Assembly: GCF_024752355.1 (NCBI RefSeq)
Contig: NZ_JANTHZ010000005.1
Coordinates: 186,001 to 250,000, forward strand
Direction: 5' to 3'
Length of the DNA: 64,000 nucleotides
From: Ancylobacter mangrovi
Lineage (GTDB): Bacteria > Pseudomonadota > Alphaproteobacteria > Rhizobiales > Xanthobacteraceae
Below the pieces are notes generated by a model. That model searched no databases. It was not told where the DNA came from and was given only the letters and a program-made list of their open reading frames with translations. Below, piece by piece: positions 10,179 through 18,433 of the stretch. Made by a program: the position numbers and the translations under genes. Position 1 is the first letter of the stretch. Every line of letters starts with the position of its first letter.

Positions 10179-10607
10179 ATGGGAGACACCATCGTGAAGA
10201 GCGAAGGCGTGATATTGCGCCCCGACGAGATAAGGCCCGCCGACCGCGGCGGCGGGGCGAAGACCATCCCGCTCGTGACGCCCGGCATCGGCGCCGAGAG
10301 CCTCATCAACGGCATCACCATCTTCGCGCCCGGCGCCGCCGTGCCGTTCCACCTGCACAATTGCGAGGAGAGCGTGATGGTGCTGGCGGGCGACGCCCTC
10401 GTCATCATCGACGGCGTCGAGCACCGGCTGAAGCCGATGGACACGGCCTGGGTGCCGGCCAACCTGCCGCACCGATTCATCAACGTCTCCTTCACCGAGG
10501 AGATGCGCATCTTCTGGACCTATGCCGACGCGCACGCGACCCGCACCATCGTCGAGACGGGCGAGACCCGCCCGATCGCCGCCGAGCACCTGAAGAGGAT
10601 GTCGTGA
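10179..10607 (+). CDS. Cupin-domain protein
   Basis: A 142-residue single-domain cupin. The first motif reads PFHLHNCEESVMVLAGDALV (metal ligands His, His, Glu) and the second PANLPHRFINVS (His). It therefore probably binds one divalent metal and could be an isomerase, dioxygenase or binding protein. GGGAGG lies 6 bases before the ATG. The stop overlaps the start of the dehydrogenase gene by one base, so the two are translationally coupled and probably act on the same pathway. The substrate cannot be inferred. Confidence 0.8.
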   Translation: MGDTIVKSEGVILRPDEIRPADRGGGAKTIPLVTPGIGAESLINGITIFAPGAAVPFHLHNCEESVMVLAGDALVIIDGVEHRLKPMDTAWVPANLPHRFINVSFTEEMRIFWTYADAHATRTIVETGETRPIAAEHLKRMS

Positions 10608-11686
10608 TGAGCGAGACCGCGCTGAAGACCCAGCCGGCCCGGCAGGCGTGGCCGGCGGCGATCCTCATCGACTTCATCGCCCGCGCGCTGGAGACGACCG
10701 GCATGCGGCCGGCCGACGCCGCCATCGTCGGCGAACTGATGATCGAGGCCGATCTCAACGGCGCCGACGCGCACGGCATCTTCCGCCTGCCCCAGTATGT
10801 CCAGCTCATCAGGGACGGCGCCATCAACCCGACCGCCGAGATCAGCGTGAAGAAGACCGCCGCCGCCACTGCGCTGGTCGACGGCGGCAACGGCATGGGG
10901 CACCTGGTGGTGAAGCGCGTGGCCGATACCGCGATCGAGCTCGCGCGCGAGAGCGGCATCGGCTGGGTGGGCTGCCACCGCTCCAATCATGCCGGCTCGG
11001 GCTCGGTCTATGCGGCGATGCCGGTGCAGGCCGGCATGATCGGCATCTATGCGGCGGTCGCCAACGCCAACCACATGGCGGTCTGGGGCGGCATGGAGGC
11101 CGCGCTCGGCACCAACCCGCTCGCCATCGGCATGCCGATGGGCGAGGACCGCCAGCTCATGCTCGACATGGCGACGTCGATGGTCTCCTACGGCACCGTC
11201 AAGAAGCACGCCATGCAGGGCCAGCCGCTGCAGGAGGGCTGGATGGTCGATTTGCGCACGGGCGGGCCGCTGATCGACGCGGCGCAGTCCTCGCACGGCC
11301 TTCTGCTGCCGATCGGCGGCTATAAGGGGAGCGGCCTCGCGCTGATGCTCGGCTTCCTCGCCGGCACGCTGAACGGGGCGGCGATGGGGCTCGACATCGT
11401 CGACTTCAACGCGGTGACCGACACGCCGACCGACACCGGCCAGTTCGTGATCGCGATCGACATCGAGCGTTTCGTGCCGCGCGCCCAGTTCGAAAGCGAG
11501 CTGCGGCGCCACAGCAAGGCGCTCAAGGGCACGGCCCGCATGCCCGGCGTCGACGAGATCCGCCTGCCGGGCGAGCAGCGCAACGAGCGGCGCGCCCGCC
11601 GGATGAAGGACGGCCTGCAGCTCGCCGCCCCGCTGGTGGCGAAGCTGAACGCGCTCGCCGACAAACTCGGCATCGCCCCGCTCTGA
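10607..11686 (+). CDS. Malate/L-lactate (Ldh2) family NAD(P)-dependent oxidoreductase
   Basis: A 359-residue cytosolic dehydrogenase of the Ldh2/MDH2 superfamily, which reduces or oxidises 2-oxo/2-hydroxy acids and ureidoglycolate-type compounds using NAD(P) in a non-Rossmann fold. Family hallmarks are GADAHGIFRLPQYV near the N-terminus, GCHRSNHAGSGSVYA, ALGTNPLAIGMPM and the C-terminal segment GGYKGSGLALML. The ATG overlaps the cupin stop. The family includes ureidoglycolate, sulfolactate and imino-acid reductases, so the substrate must come from context, which is not decisive here. Confidence 0.88.
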   Translation: MSETALKTQPARQAWPAAILIDFIARALETTGMRPADAAIVGELMIEADLNGADAHGIFRLPQYVQLIRDGAINPTAEISVKKTAAATALVDGGNGMGHLVVKRVADTAIELARESGIGWVGCHRSNHAGSGSVYAAMPVQAGMIGIYAAVANANHMAVWGGMEAALGTNPLAIGMPMGEDRQLMLDMATSMVSYGTVKKHAMQGQPLQEGWMVDLRTGGPLIDAAQSSHGLLLPIGGYKGSGLALMLGFLAGTLNGAAMGLDIVDFNAVTDTPTDTGQFVIAIDIERFVPRAQFESELRRHSKALKGTARMPGVDEIRLPGEQRNERRARRMKDGLQLAAPLVAKLNALADKLGIAPL

Positions 11687-11828
11687 CACCGCATCCGGCG
11701 GCCGCGCGCCCAAGCGCCGCCGCCGGATTGCCGACAGTACCCGACGGGATTGGCGAGAGCATTTGTGCGCGCGGCGCAAATCGCTCAAGAAGGCGGCTCG
11801 TCTCGCAGCCTCCCGGAGAATGGACGTC

Positions 11829-13322
11829 ATGTCTGCCTATGCCTCGCTGTCCGGCCATTTCGACCGCATCGCCGCCATGTCGAACGCCATCGGCATCCTG
11901 CAATGGGACAGCGACGCGATGATGCCGACCGGCGCGGCCGGCGCCCGCGCCGAGAGCATGGCGCTGCTGCGCGTTCTCCAGCACGAGATGGCCGTCGACC
12001 CGCGACTGGGCGACTGGCTCGCCGAGGCCGAGGGCGACGCGGACCTCACCGACTGGGAGCGCGCCAATCTCCGCGAGATCCGGCGCGTATGGAGCGTGCA
12101 GACCGCGCTGCCCGCCGATCTGGTGGCGGCCTCCAGCAAGGCCGTCTCGGCCTGCGAGATGGCATGGCGGCAGGCCCGGGCCGAATCCGACTTCCCTTCC
12201 CTGCTGCCCTATCTCGCCGAGGTGCTGAAGCTCCAGCGCGAGGCCGGCGTGGCCAAGGGCGAGAGGCTCGGCCTTGGCGTCTACGACGCGCTGCTCAACG
12301 ACTACGAGCCGGGCGGCCGCGCGCAGAAGATCGACGCACTGTTCGACGACCTTGCCGCCTTCCTGCCCGGCTTCACCGAGGAGGCCCTCGCCGCGCAGGC
12401 GCGCCGCCCCGCGCCGGCACCGCTCGAAGGGCCGTTCCCGGTCGAGGCACAGCGCCGGCTCGGCACCAGGATCATGACCGCGCTCGGCTATGACTTCTCG
12501 CGCGGGCGGCTCGACGTCTCCACCCACCCCTTCTGCGGCGGCGCCGACAATGACGTGCGCATCACCACGCGCTATGACGAGACCGATTTCAGCAAGGCGC
12601 TGATGGGCGTCATCCACGAGACCGGCCACGCGCTCTACGAGCAGGGCCGCCCCGCCGCCTATATGGGCCAGCCGGTCGGGCAGGCGCGCGGCATGAGCGT
12701 GCACGAAAGCCAGTCCCTGCTGATGGAGATGCAGGCCTGCCGCAGCCCGCAATTCCTCGCCTATGCCGCCCCGGTCATGCGCGAGGCCTTCGGCGCCTCG
12801 GGCCCGGACTGGGAGGCGGAGGCGCTGTGGCGGCGCTACACCCGCATCGAGCGCGGCTTCATCCGCGTCGACGCGGACGAGGTGACCTATCCCGCCCACG
12901 TCATCCTGCGCTACCGGCTGGAGAAGGCGCTGATCGCCGACGCCATGCCGCTGGCCGAGCTGCCGATGGCATGGAACGCGGGCATGAAGGATCTGCTCGG
13001 CATCATCCCGCCCAACGACGCCCTCGGCTGCCTGCAGGACATCCACTGGCCGAGCGGGGGCTGGGGCTACTTCCCGACCTACACGCTCGGCGCGATGACT
13101 GCCGCCCAGCTCTTCGACGCCGCCTGCCGGGCGGAGCCGGACGCCCTGCCCGGCATCGCGCGCGGCGATTTCGCGCCGCTGGTCGGCTGGCTGCGCACCA
13201 ACATCTACGAACAGGGCTCGCGCTACGAGACCGACGAGCTGCTGACCCGCGCCACAGGCCGCCCGCTCGACGCGAGCGTGTTCAAGGCCCATCTCGCCCG
13301 GCGCTATCTCCCCGCCGGCTGA
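11829..13322 (+). CDS. Carboxypeptidase, M32 (thermostable carboxypeptidase Taq) family
   Basis: A 497-residue metallocarboxypeptidase, the usual M32 size. It has the zinc motif HETGH within GVIHETGHALYEQG, the downstream SVHESQSLLMEMQ segment, and the family element THPFCGG. M32 enzymes remove C-terminal residues from peptides, usually with Zn or Co. The start at 11829 is chosen because CGGAG lies 10 bases upstream; an ATG at 11820 would leave that site only one base away. It is 142 bases downstream of the dehydrogenase and may belong to the same transcript or be independent. No signal peptide. Confidence 0.93.
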   Translation: MSAYASLSGHFDRIAAMSNAIGILQWDSDAMMPTGAAGARAESMALLRVLQHEMAVDPRLGDWLAEAEGDADLTDWERANLREIRRVWSVQTALPADLVAASSKAVSACEMAWRQARAESDFPSLLPYLAEVLKLQREAGVAKGERLGLGVYDALLNDYEPGGRAQKIDALFDDLAAFLPGFTEEALAAQARRPAPAPLEGPFPVEAQRRLGTRIMTALGYDFSRGRLDVSTHPFCGGADNDVRITTRYDETDFSKALMGVIHETGHALYEQGRPAAYMGQPVGQARGMSVHESQSLLMEMQACRSPQFLAYAAPVMREAFGASGPDWEAEALWRRYTRIERGFIRVDADEVTYPAHVILRYRLEKALIADAMPLAELPMAWNAGMKDLLGIIPPNDALGCLQDIHWPSGGWGYFPTYTLGAMTAAQLFDAACRAEPDALPGIARGDFAPLVGWLRTNIYEQGSRYETDELLTRATGRPLDASVFKAHLARRYLPAG

Positions 13323-13411
13323 GCGCGAACGCGCTTGGTTCGCGGGCCGCAGGCGCCGATAGTGGGCGCCCTCGCGGCCTCGGTCGCTGCCTCACACGAG
13401 GGTCCGTGCGA

Positions 13412-14392
13412 ATGTCGCAGCCCGAAGCGGTGCCGACGGAGACCTCCGTCCCGGCGATGCAGCAGGTCCTGCGGCGGCTGGACCTCACCTCGCTGCGCCT
13501 GTTCATCGCCATTGGCGAAGAGGGATCGCTGACCCGCGCCGCTGCGCGCGAGGGCATCGCCGCCTCCGCCGTCTCCAAGCGCCTCGCCGACCTCGAGGAG
13601 ATTCTCGGCGTCGCGCTGTTCGAGCGGCTGGCGCGCGGCATGGCCCTCACCCCGGCCGGCGAGACGCTGCTGCACCACGCCCGCGTCACCATGCGCACCA
13701 TCGAGAAGATGGGCATGGAGCTCGGCGAATATTCGCTTGGCGTGCGCGGGCATGTGCGCATGCTGGCCAACCTGTCGGCGATCGTGCAGTTCCTGCCCGA
13801 GGACCTGCCCTCCTTCCTGGAGAGGCACAGCCTGCTGCGCTTCGACCTGCAGGAATGCCCGAGCTCGGAGGTGGTGCGCGGCATCGAGGAAGGCGCGGCC
13901 GATATCGGCATCTGCGCCGGCGACATCGAGAGCCGGGCGCTCGAGACCTTCCGCTACCGGCGCGACCGGTTGGTGGTGGTGGTCCACCGAGACCACCCGC
14001 TGGCCGTGCGCGACGAGGTGCATTTCGAGGAAACGCTCGATCACGACTATATCGGCCTGCATGCCGCGAGCTCGATCTTCCTGCGCTCGCAATACGCCGC
14101 GAACCTTGCCGGCCGCAGCATCCGGCTGCGCGTCCACGTGCCCGGCTTCGACGCCGTCTGCCGCATGGTGCAGGCCAATATGGGCATCGGCCTCATCCCC
14201 GACCGCGCTTTCGAAATCCTCGGCAAGGGTATGGGATTGAAGGCAATTCCGCTGCGGGACCGCTGGGGCCAGCGCCAGCTCAAGCTGGTGGTGCGCGAGG
14301 TGCAGGCCCTGCCCCCGACCGCGCGGCTGATGCTGGAGCACCTGCGCGCCAAGGACCGCCCGGAGCGTCGTGGACGCCGCACGGTGGGATGA
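13412..14392 (+). CDS. LysR-family transcriptional regulator
   Basis: A 326-residue regulator. The helix-turn-helix (about residues 24-80) contains LTRAAAREGIAASAVSKRLA and EEILGVALFERLARGM, and the effector-binding domain follows from about 105 (GHVRMLANLSAIVQFLPEDL). It is unusual only in an N-terminal extension of about 20 residues before the HTH. It lies 104 bases upstream of the CoA-transferase gene on the same strand, so it may activate the CoA-transferase/lyase/transporter genes; a 6-base inverted repeat in that gap is a candidate site. The ATG at 13412 is preceded in frame by GTG at 13406. Confidence 0.9.
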   Translation: MSQPEAVPTETSVPAMQQVLRRLDLTSLRLFIAIGEEGSLTRAAAREGIAASAVSKRLADLEEILGVALFERLARGMALTPAGETLLHHARVTMRTIEKMGMELGEYSLGVRGHVRMLANLSAIVQFLPEDLPSFLERHSLLRFDLQECPSSEVVRGIEEGAADIGICAGDIESRALETFRYRRDRLVVVVHRDHPLAVRDEVHFEETLDHDYIGLHAASSIFLRSQYAANLAGRSIRLRVHVPGFDAVCRMVQANMGIGLIPDRAFEILGKGMGLKAIPLRDRWGQRQLKLVVREVQALPPTARLMLEHLRAKDRPERRGRRTVG

Positions 14393-14414
14393 AAGCGTTC
14401 GCGTTTGGCGAACG

Positions 14415-14430
14415 GTCTTTGTCTAAAGAC
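14415..14430. promoter_or_regulatory. Inverted repeat, candidate LysR site
   Basis: GTCTTT-GTCT-AAAGAC is a perfect 6-base inverted repeat that also fits the LysR-type T-N11-A spacing. It lies 67 bases before the CoA-transferase start and directly after the LysR gene. Position and symmetry make it the best candidate operator for this regulator; binding is inferred. Confidence 0.5.
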
Positions 14431-14496
14431 TATTGGACCTGCGCCCCGTTTCGACCGATAGAGCGAAAAAAAGCATGTCGGTGAGGAGCGTCGCGT

Positions 14497-15777
14497 ATGG
14501 AAGGATCGGCATCGATCCCGCACGAGGAGCCGCGTGAGGCCGGGCAGCAGGGCCCGCTCGCAGGCATCCGCGTCATCGAACTCGGCAACCTGATCGCCGC
14601 GCCCTTTGCCGCGCGGCTGATGGCGGAGTTCGGCGCGGAGGTCATCAAGGTCGAGGCCCCCGGCGAAGGCGACCCCATTCGCAAATGGCGCAAGCTCCAC
14701 AAGGGCACCTCCCTGTGGTGGTACCTCCAGTCGCGCAACAAGAAGTCGATCGCCATCAACCTGCGCGCGCCCGAGGGACAGGAGATCGTCCGCCGGCTGG
14801 TACGCGACGCCGACGTGCTGATCGAGAACTTCCGCCCCGGCACGCTGGAGCGCTGGGGCCTCGGCTGGGACGCGCTGAAGCAGGTGAACCCCAACCTCGT
14901 CATGGTGCGCATCTCCGGCTTCGGCCAGGACGGGCCCTATCGCGAGCGCCCCGGCTTCGGCGCGGTGGGCGAGGCGATGGGCGGCATGCGCTTCACCACC
15001 GGCGACCCCGACCGACCGCCGGCGCGCACCGGCATCTCCATCGGCGACTCGCTCGCCGCGCTCCACGCCGTGATGGGCGCGCTGATGGCGCTCCTGCACA
15101 TCAAGTCCGGGCGCGGCACCGGCCAGGTGGTCGACGTCTCGCTGTTCGAGAGCGTCTTCAACATGATGGAGAGCCTCGTCCCCGAATATGACCTGCTCGG
15201 CTATGTGCGTGAGCGCTCCGGCGGCTCGCTGCCGGGCATCGCGCCGTCCAATTCCTACGCCACCGCCGAAGGCAGCTATGTCATCGTCGCCGGCAACGGG
15301 GACGCCATCTTCCGCCGGCTGATGGCCGCCATCGGCCGCGACGACCTCGCGAGCGACCCGCGCCTTGCCTCCAATGACGGCCGAGTGGCGCATGTCGAGG
15401 AGATCGACGGCGCCATATCGGACTGGACCCGCCGCCACTCGATCGAAGAGGTCACCGCCGCCCTCGACCGCGCCGAGGTGCCCAACGGGCGCATCTATTC
15501 GGTCGCCGACATCGTGCGCGACGAGCAGTATCTCAGCCGCGACATGATCCTTCCCTCGCAGCTGCCGGACGGCACTGAGGTGAAGATGCCCGGCATCGTG
15601 CCCAAGCTCTCGCAGACCCCCGGCGGCGTGAGCTGGCCGGGACCGCGGCTTGGCGAGCACACCGCCGCGCTGATGGCTGGGCTCGGCTACGCGCCCGGGG
15701 AGATCGACGCGCTGGTGGCGAGCGGCGTCGTCGCCCGCGCACAGCAGCGCGCGGACAAGGCGGAGGACGTCGAATGA
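14497..15777 (+). CDS. Family III (CaiB/BaiF) CoA-transferase
   Basis: A 426-residue enzyme that moves CoA between carboxylic acids through an Asp-bound acyl intermediate. The N-terminal core reads GIRVIELGNLIAAPFAARLM and KVEAPGEGDP, the loop NKKSIAINLR is typical, and the probable catalytic Asp is residue 184 in ISIGDSLAALHAV. It overlaps the following HMGL-family gene by four bases (ATGA), so the pair is coupled: the transferase probably makes the CoA ester that the lyase cleaves. Donor and acceptor acids are not known. Confidence 0.9.
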   Translation: MEGSASIPHEEPREAGQQGPLAGIRVIELGNLIAAPFAARLMAEFGAEVIKVEAPGEGDPIRKWRKLHKGTSLWWYLQSRNKKSIAINLRAPEGQEIVRRLVRDADVLIENFRPGTLERWGLGWDALKQVNPNLVMVRISGFGQDGPYRERPGFGAVGEAMGGMRFTTGDPDRPPARTGISIGDSLAALHAVMGALMALLHIKSGRGTGQVVDVSLFESVFNMMESLVPEYDLLGYVRERSGGSLPGIAPSNSYATAEGSYVIVAGNGDAIFRRLMAAIGRDDLASDPRLASNDGRVAHVEEIDGAISDWTRRHSIEEVTAALDRAEVPNGRIYSVADIVRDEQYLSRDMILPSQLPDGTEVKMPGIVPKLSQTPGGVSWPGPRLGEHTAALMAGLGYAPGEIDALVASGVVARAQQRADKAEDVE

Positions 15778-16724
15778 ACTGGGAAGGCTTTCCCGAGCGC
15801 GTCCACATCCAGGAAGTGGTGACGCGCGACGGGCTGCAGATCGAGCCGCGCTTCCTGCCGACGCAGGAAAAGATCGCACTGATTGATGCGCTGTCGCTGA
15901 CCGGCGTGTCGAAGATCGAGGTCACCTCCTTCGTCTCGCCCAGGGCGGTGCCGAACCTCGCCGATGCGCGCGAGGTGGCCGGCGCGATCAAGCGTCGCCC
16001 CGGCGTCACCTATGTCGCGCTGGTGCCCAATCTGCGCGGCGCGCAGGAGGCGCTCGCCGCCAATATGGACGAGCTCAACCTCGTCATGTCGGTGAGCGAG
16101 ACCCACAACCTCGCCAATATGCGCATGACGCCGGCGCAGTCGCTGGAAGCCTTCCGCACCATCGTCGATGCCGCGCGCGGCACGCCGGCGGCGCTGAACG
16201 GCTCCATCGCCACCGCCTTCGGCTGCCCCTTCGAGGGCATCCAGCCCGAGGACAAGGTGCTAAGGCTCGCCGAGGCCTATCTCGCGCTCGGGCTCGATTC
16301 CGTCACGCTTGCCGACACCACCGGCATGGGCAATCCGCGCCAGGTGGCAAGCCTCGTCGGCGCCTTCCGCCGCCGGTTCGGCTCGGTGCCGCTGACGCTG
16401 CATTTCCACAACACGCGAGGCATGGGGCTGGCGAACGTGCTCGCCGCGCTCGACGCGGGCGCCGACCGCTTCGACGCCTCGCTGGGCGGCCTCGGCGGCT
16501 GCCCGTTCGCGCCGGGCGCGACCGGCAACATCTCGACCGAAGACCTCGTCCACATGCTGGACGAGATGGGCGTCGCCACCGGGGTCGACCTCGGACGCCT
16601 GATCGAACTTGCGCGGGGCCTGCCGGCCCTTCTCGGCCATGATATCCCCGGACAGGTGGCCAAGGCGGGGCGGAGCGGCGATCTTCATCCCGCACCGGCA
16701 GACATTCGCCTCGCCGCGAAATAA
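15774..16724 (+). CDS. Hydroxymethylglutaryl-CoA lyase family enzyme
   Basis: A 316-residue TIM-barrel lyase of the HMGL-like (DRE-TIM) family. It has the RDGLQ metal-binding strand, VTSFVSPRAVPNLADA, the LHFHNTRGMGL metal-ligand His pair and the active-site Cys in GGLGGCPFAPGATGN, a close match to the HMG-CoA lyase signature. The family cleaves 3-hydroxy-3-methylglutaryl-CoA to acetoacetate and acetyl-CoA; relatives act on citramalyl-CoA or other branched hydroxyacyl-CoAs. Co-translation with a CoA-transferase favours catabolism of an imported hydroxy acid over leucine breakdown, for which no other gene is present here. Confidence 0.9.
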   Translation: MNWEGFPERVHIQEVVTRDGLQIEPRFLPTQEKIALIDALSLTGVSKIEVTSFVSPRAVPNLADAREVAGAIKRRPGVTYVALVPNLRGAQEALAANMDELNLVMSVSETHNLANMRMTPAQSLEAFRTIVDAARGTPAALNGSIATAFGCPFEGIQPEDKVLRLAEAYLALGLDSVTLADTTGMGNPRQVASLVGAFRRRFGSVPLTLHFHNTRGMGLANVLAALDAGADRFDASLGGLGGCPFAPGATGNISTEDLVHMLDEMGVATGVDLGRLIELARGLPALLGHDIPGQVAKAGRSGDLHPAPADIRLAAK

Positions 16725-16752
16725 GAAGAACCGCCGAATGGGAGGACGTGAC

Positions 16753-17610
16753 ATGGATACCGCCACCGCGCGGAAGCCGGCCACCGAGCCGCCGCCGTCC
16801 GTCGCCGCCGCGCCCGTGGCGGTGGCGCTCGATGATGTGAGCATCAGCTTCGCGATGAAGGGGCAGCCGCTGTTCAAGGCGGTCGCGCCAACCTCGCTGC
16901 ATGTGCGCGAGGGCGAGTTCGTCGCCATCGTCGGGCCGACCGGCTGCGGAAAGTCGACCCTGCTCAACGCCACCGCCGGGCTGCTGCGGCCGGCCGGCGG
17001 CACGGTCGCCATCTTCGGCGAGCCGCTGAGCGGGCTGAACGAGAAGGCCGGCTACCTGTTCCAGCAGGACGCGCTGATGCCGTGGAAGACGGCCGCCGAC
17101 AATGTGGCGATCGCTCTCGAGATCGGCGGCACCCGCCGCGCCGAGGCGCTCGCCCAGGCGCAGGACTGGCTGAAGAAGGTGGGCCTCGGCCGTTTCGGCG
17201 ACCGCTACCCGCACCAGCTTTCCGGCGGCCAGCGCAAGCGCGTCGGCCTCGCCCAGGTGCTGGTGCGCCACCCCAAGATCCTGCTGATGGACGAGCCCTT
17301 CGGCCCGCTCGACGCGCAGACGCGCCAGATCATGGGCACGCTGCTCCTCCGGCTATGGGCGCAGGACCGCAAGGCGGTGATGTTCGTCACCCACGACCTC
17401 GAGGAGGCGATCGCGCTGTCCGACCGCGTGGTCATCATGTCGGCGGGGCCCGAGGCGCGCATCATCGGCGATTTCCCGATCGACCTCGAGCGCCCGCGCG
17501 ACACCGCAGAGATCCGGCTCGACCCGCGCTTCCACACGCTGCACCGGCAGATCTGGGACCAGCTCAAGACCGAAGTCGCCAAGACCTACGGGGAGGACAT
17601 GCCCTCATGA
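16753..17610 (+). CDS. ABC transporter ATP-binding protein (NitT/TauT type)
   Basis: A 285-residue ATPase of the nitrate/sulfonate/taurine importer class. Walker A is GPTGCGKST, the signature LSGGQRKR, Walker B ILLMDEPFGPLD, and the H-loop VTHDLEEAI. The start at 16753 is preceded by GGGAGG at optimum distance. The stop overlaps the permease start (ATGA). It is 28 bases downstream of the lyase gene and so probably belongs to the same operon, energising uptake of that pathway's substrate. Confidence 0.92.
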   Translation: MDTATARKPATEPPPSVAAAPVAVALDDVSISFAMKGQPLFKAVAPTSLHVREGEFVAIVGPTGCGKSTLLNATAGLLRPAGGTVAIFGEPLSGLNEKAGYLFQQDALMPWKTAADNVAIALEIGGTRRAEALAQAQDWLKKVGLGRFGDRYPHQLSGGQRKRVGLAQVLVRHPKILLMDEPFGPLDAQTRQIMGTLLLRLWAQDRKAVMFVTHDLEEAIALSDRVVIMSAGPEARIIGDFPIDLERPRDTAEIRLDPRFHTLHRQIWDQLKTEVAKTYGEDMPS

Positions 17611-18401
17611 GGATACATCCCGCCAAGCTGTTCCTCCTGCAGATCCTGGTCGCGGTCGCCGTGCTCGCCTTCTGGCAGGTCGGGGCGACGGTGCCGATCG
17701 GCGGCGATTACCTGCTGCCGGAGTTCTTCTTCTCCAAGCCCTGGGACGTCATCGCCCGCGTCTACCAGCTGTTCGCGACCGGCACGATCTGGAAGCACCT
17801 CTACATCACCCTCACCGAGACCGTGCTGGCCTTCGTGATCGGCTCGGCGGGCGGGATCGTCATCGGCTTCTGGTTCGCCCGCAAGCCGACCGTGGCGGCG
17901 GTGTTCGACCCCTATGTGAAGATGGTCAACGCCCTGCCCCGCGTCGTTCTCGCGCCGATCTTCATGCTGTGGCTCGGCCTCGGCATCTGGTCGAAGGTGG
18001 CGCTGGGCGTGACGCTGGTGTTCTTCATCGTGTTCTTCAACGTCTATCAGGGCGTGAAGGAGGTGAGCCCGGTCGTGCTCGCCAATGCGCGCATGATGGG
18101 CATGAGCGAGCGCCAGCTCTTCCGCAACGTGTACTGGCCCTCGGCGCTGTCCTGGATGTTCTCCTCGCTGCACACCTCGGTCGGCTTCGCGCTGGTGGGC
18201 GCGGTGGTGGGCGAATATCTCGGTTCCTCCGCCGGCCTCGGCTATCTCATCCATCAGGCCGAGGGCGTGTTCGACGTGACCGGCGTGTTCGCCGGCATGT
18301 TCATCCTCGCGGCCTTCGTGCTCGTCATCGACTTCGGCGTCACCCGGGTCGAGCGGCGCCTCCTCGTCTGGCGGCCCCAGCCGGCCGGCGAGCAGAACTG
18401 A
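17607..18401 (+). CDS. ABC transporter permease (NitT/TauT type)
   Basis: A 264-residue inner-membrane protein with about six hydrophobic segments (first about residues 8-25) and the EAA-like cytoplasmic loop around EVSPVVLANARMMGMSERQLF, which docks the ATPase. It belongs to the BPD-transport family that pairs with SsuB/TauB-type ATPases. The start overlaps the ATPase stop, and the substrate-binding protein follows 32 bases after its own stop. Probably a homodimer. Confidence 0.9.
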   Translation: MRIHPAKLFLLQILVAVAVLAFWQVGATVPIGGDYLLPEFFFSKPWDVIARVYQLFATGTIWKHLYITLTETVLAFVIGSAGGIVIGFWFARKPTVAAVFDPYVKMVNALPRVVLAPIFMLWLGLGIWSKVALGVTLVFFIVFFNVYQGVKEVSPVVLANARMMGMSERQLFRNVYWPSALSWMFSSLHTSVGFALVGAVVGEYLGSSAGLGYLIHQAEGVFDVTGVFAGMFILAAFVLVIDFGVTRVERRLLVWRPQPAGEQN

Positions 18402-18433
18402 CAACGGATCCGACAATAAAGGGAGGAAAGACA

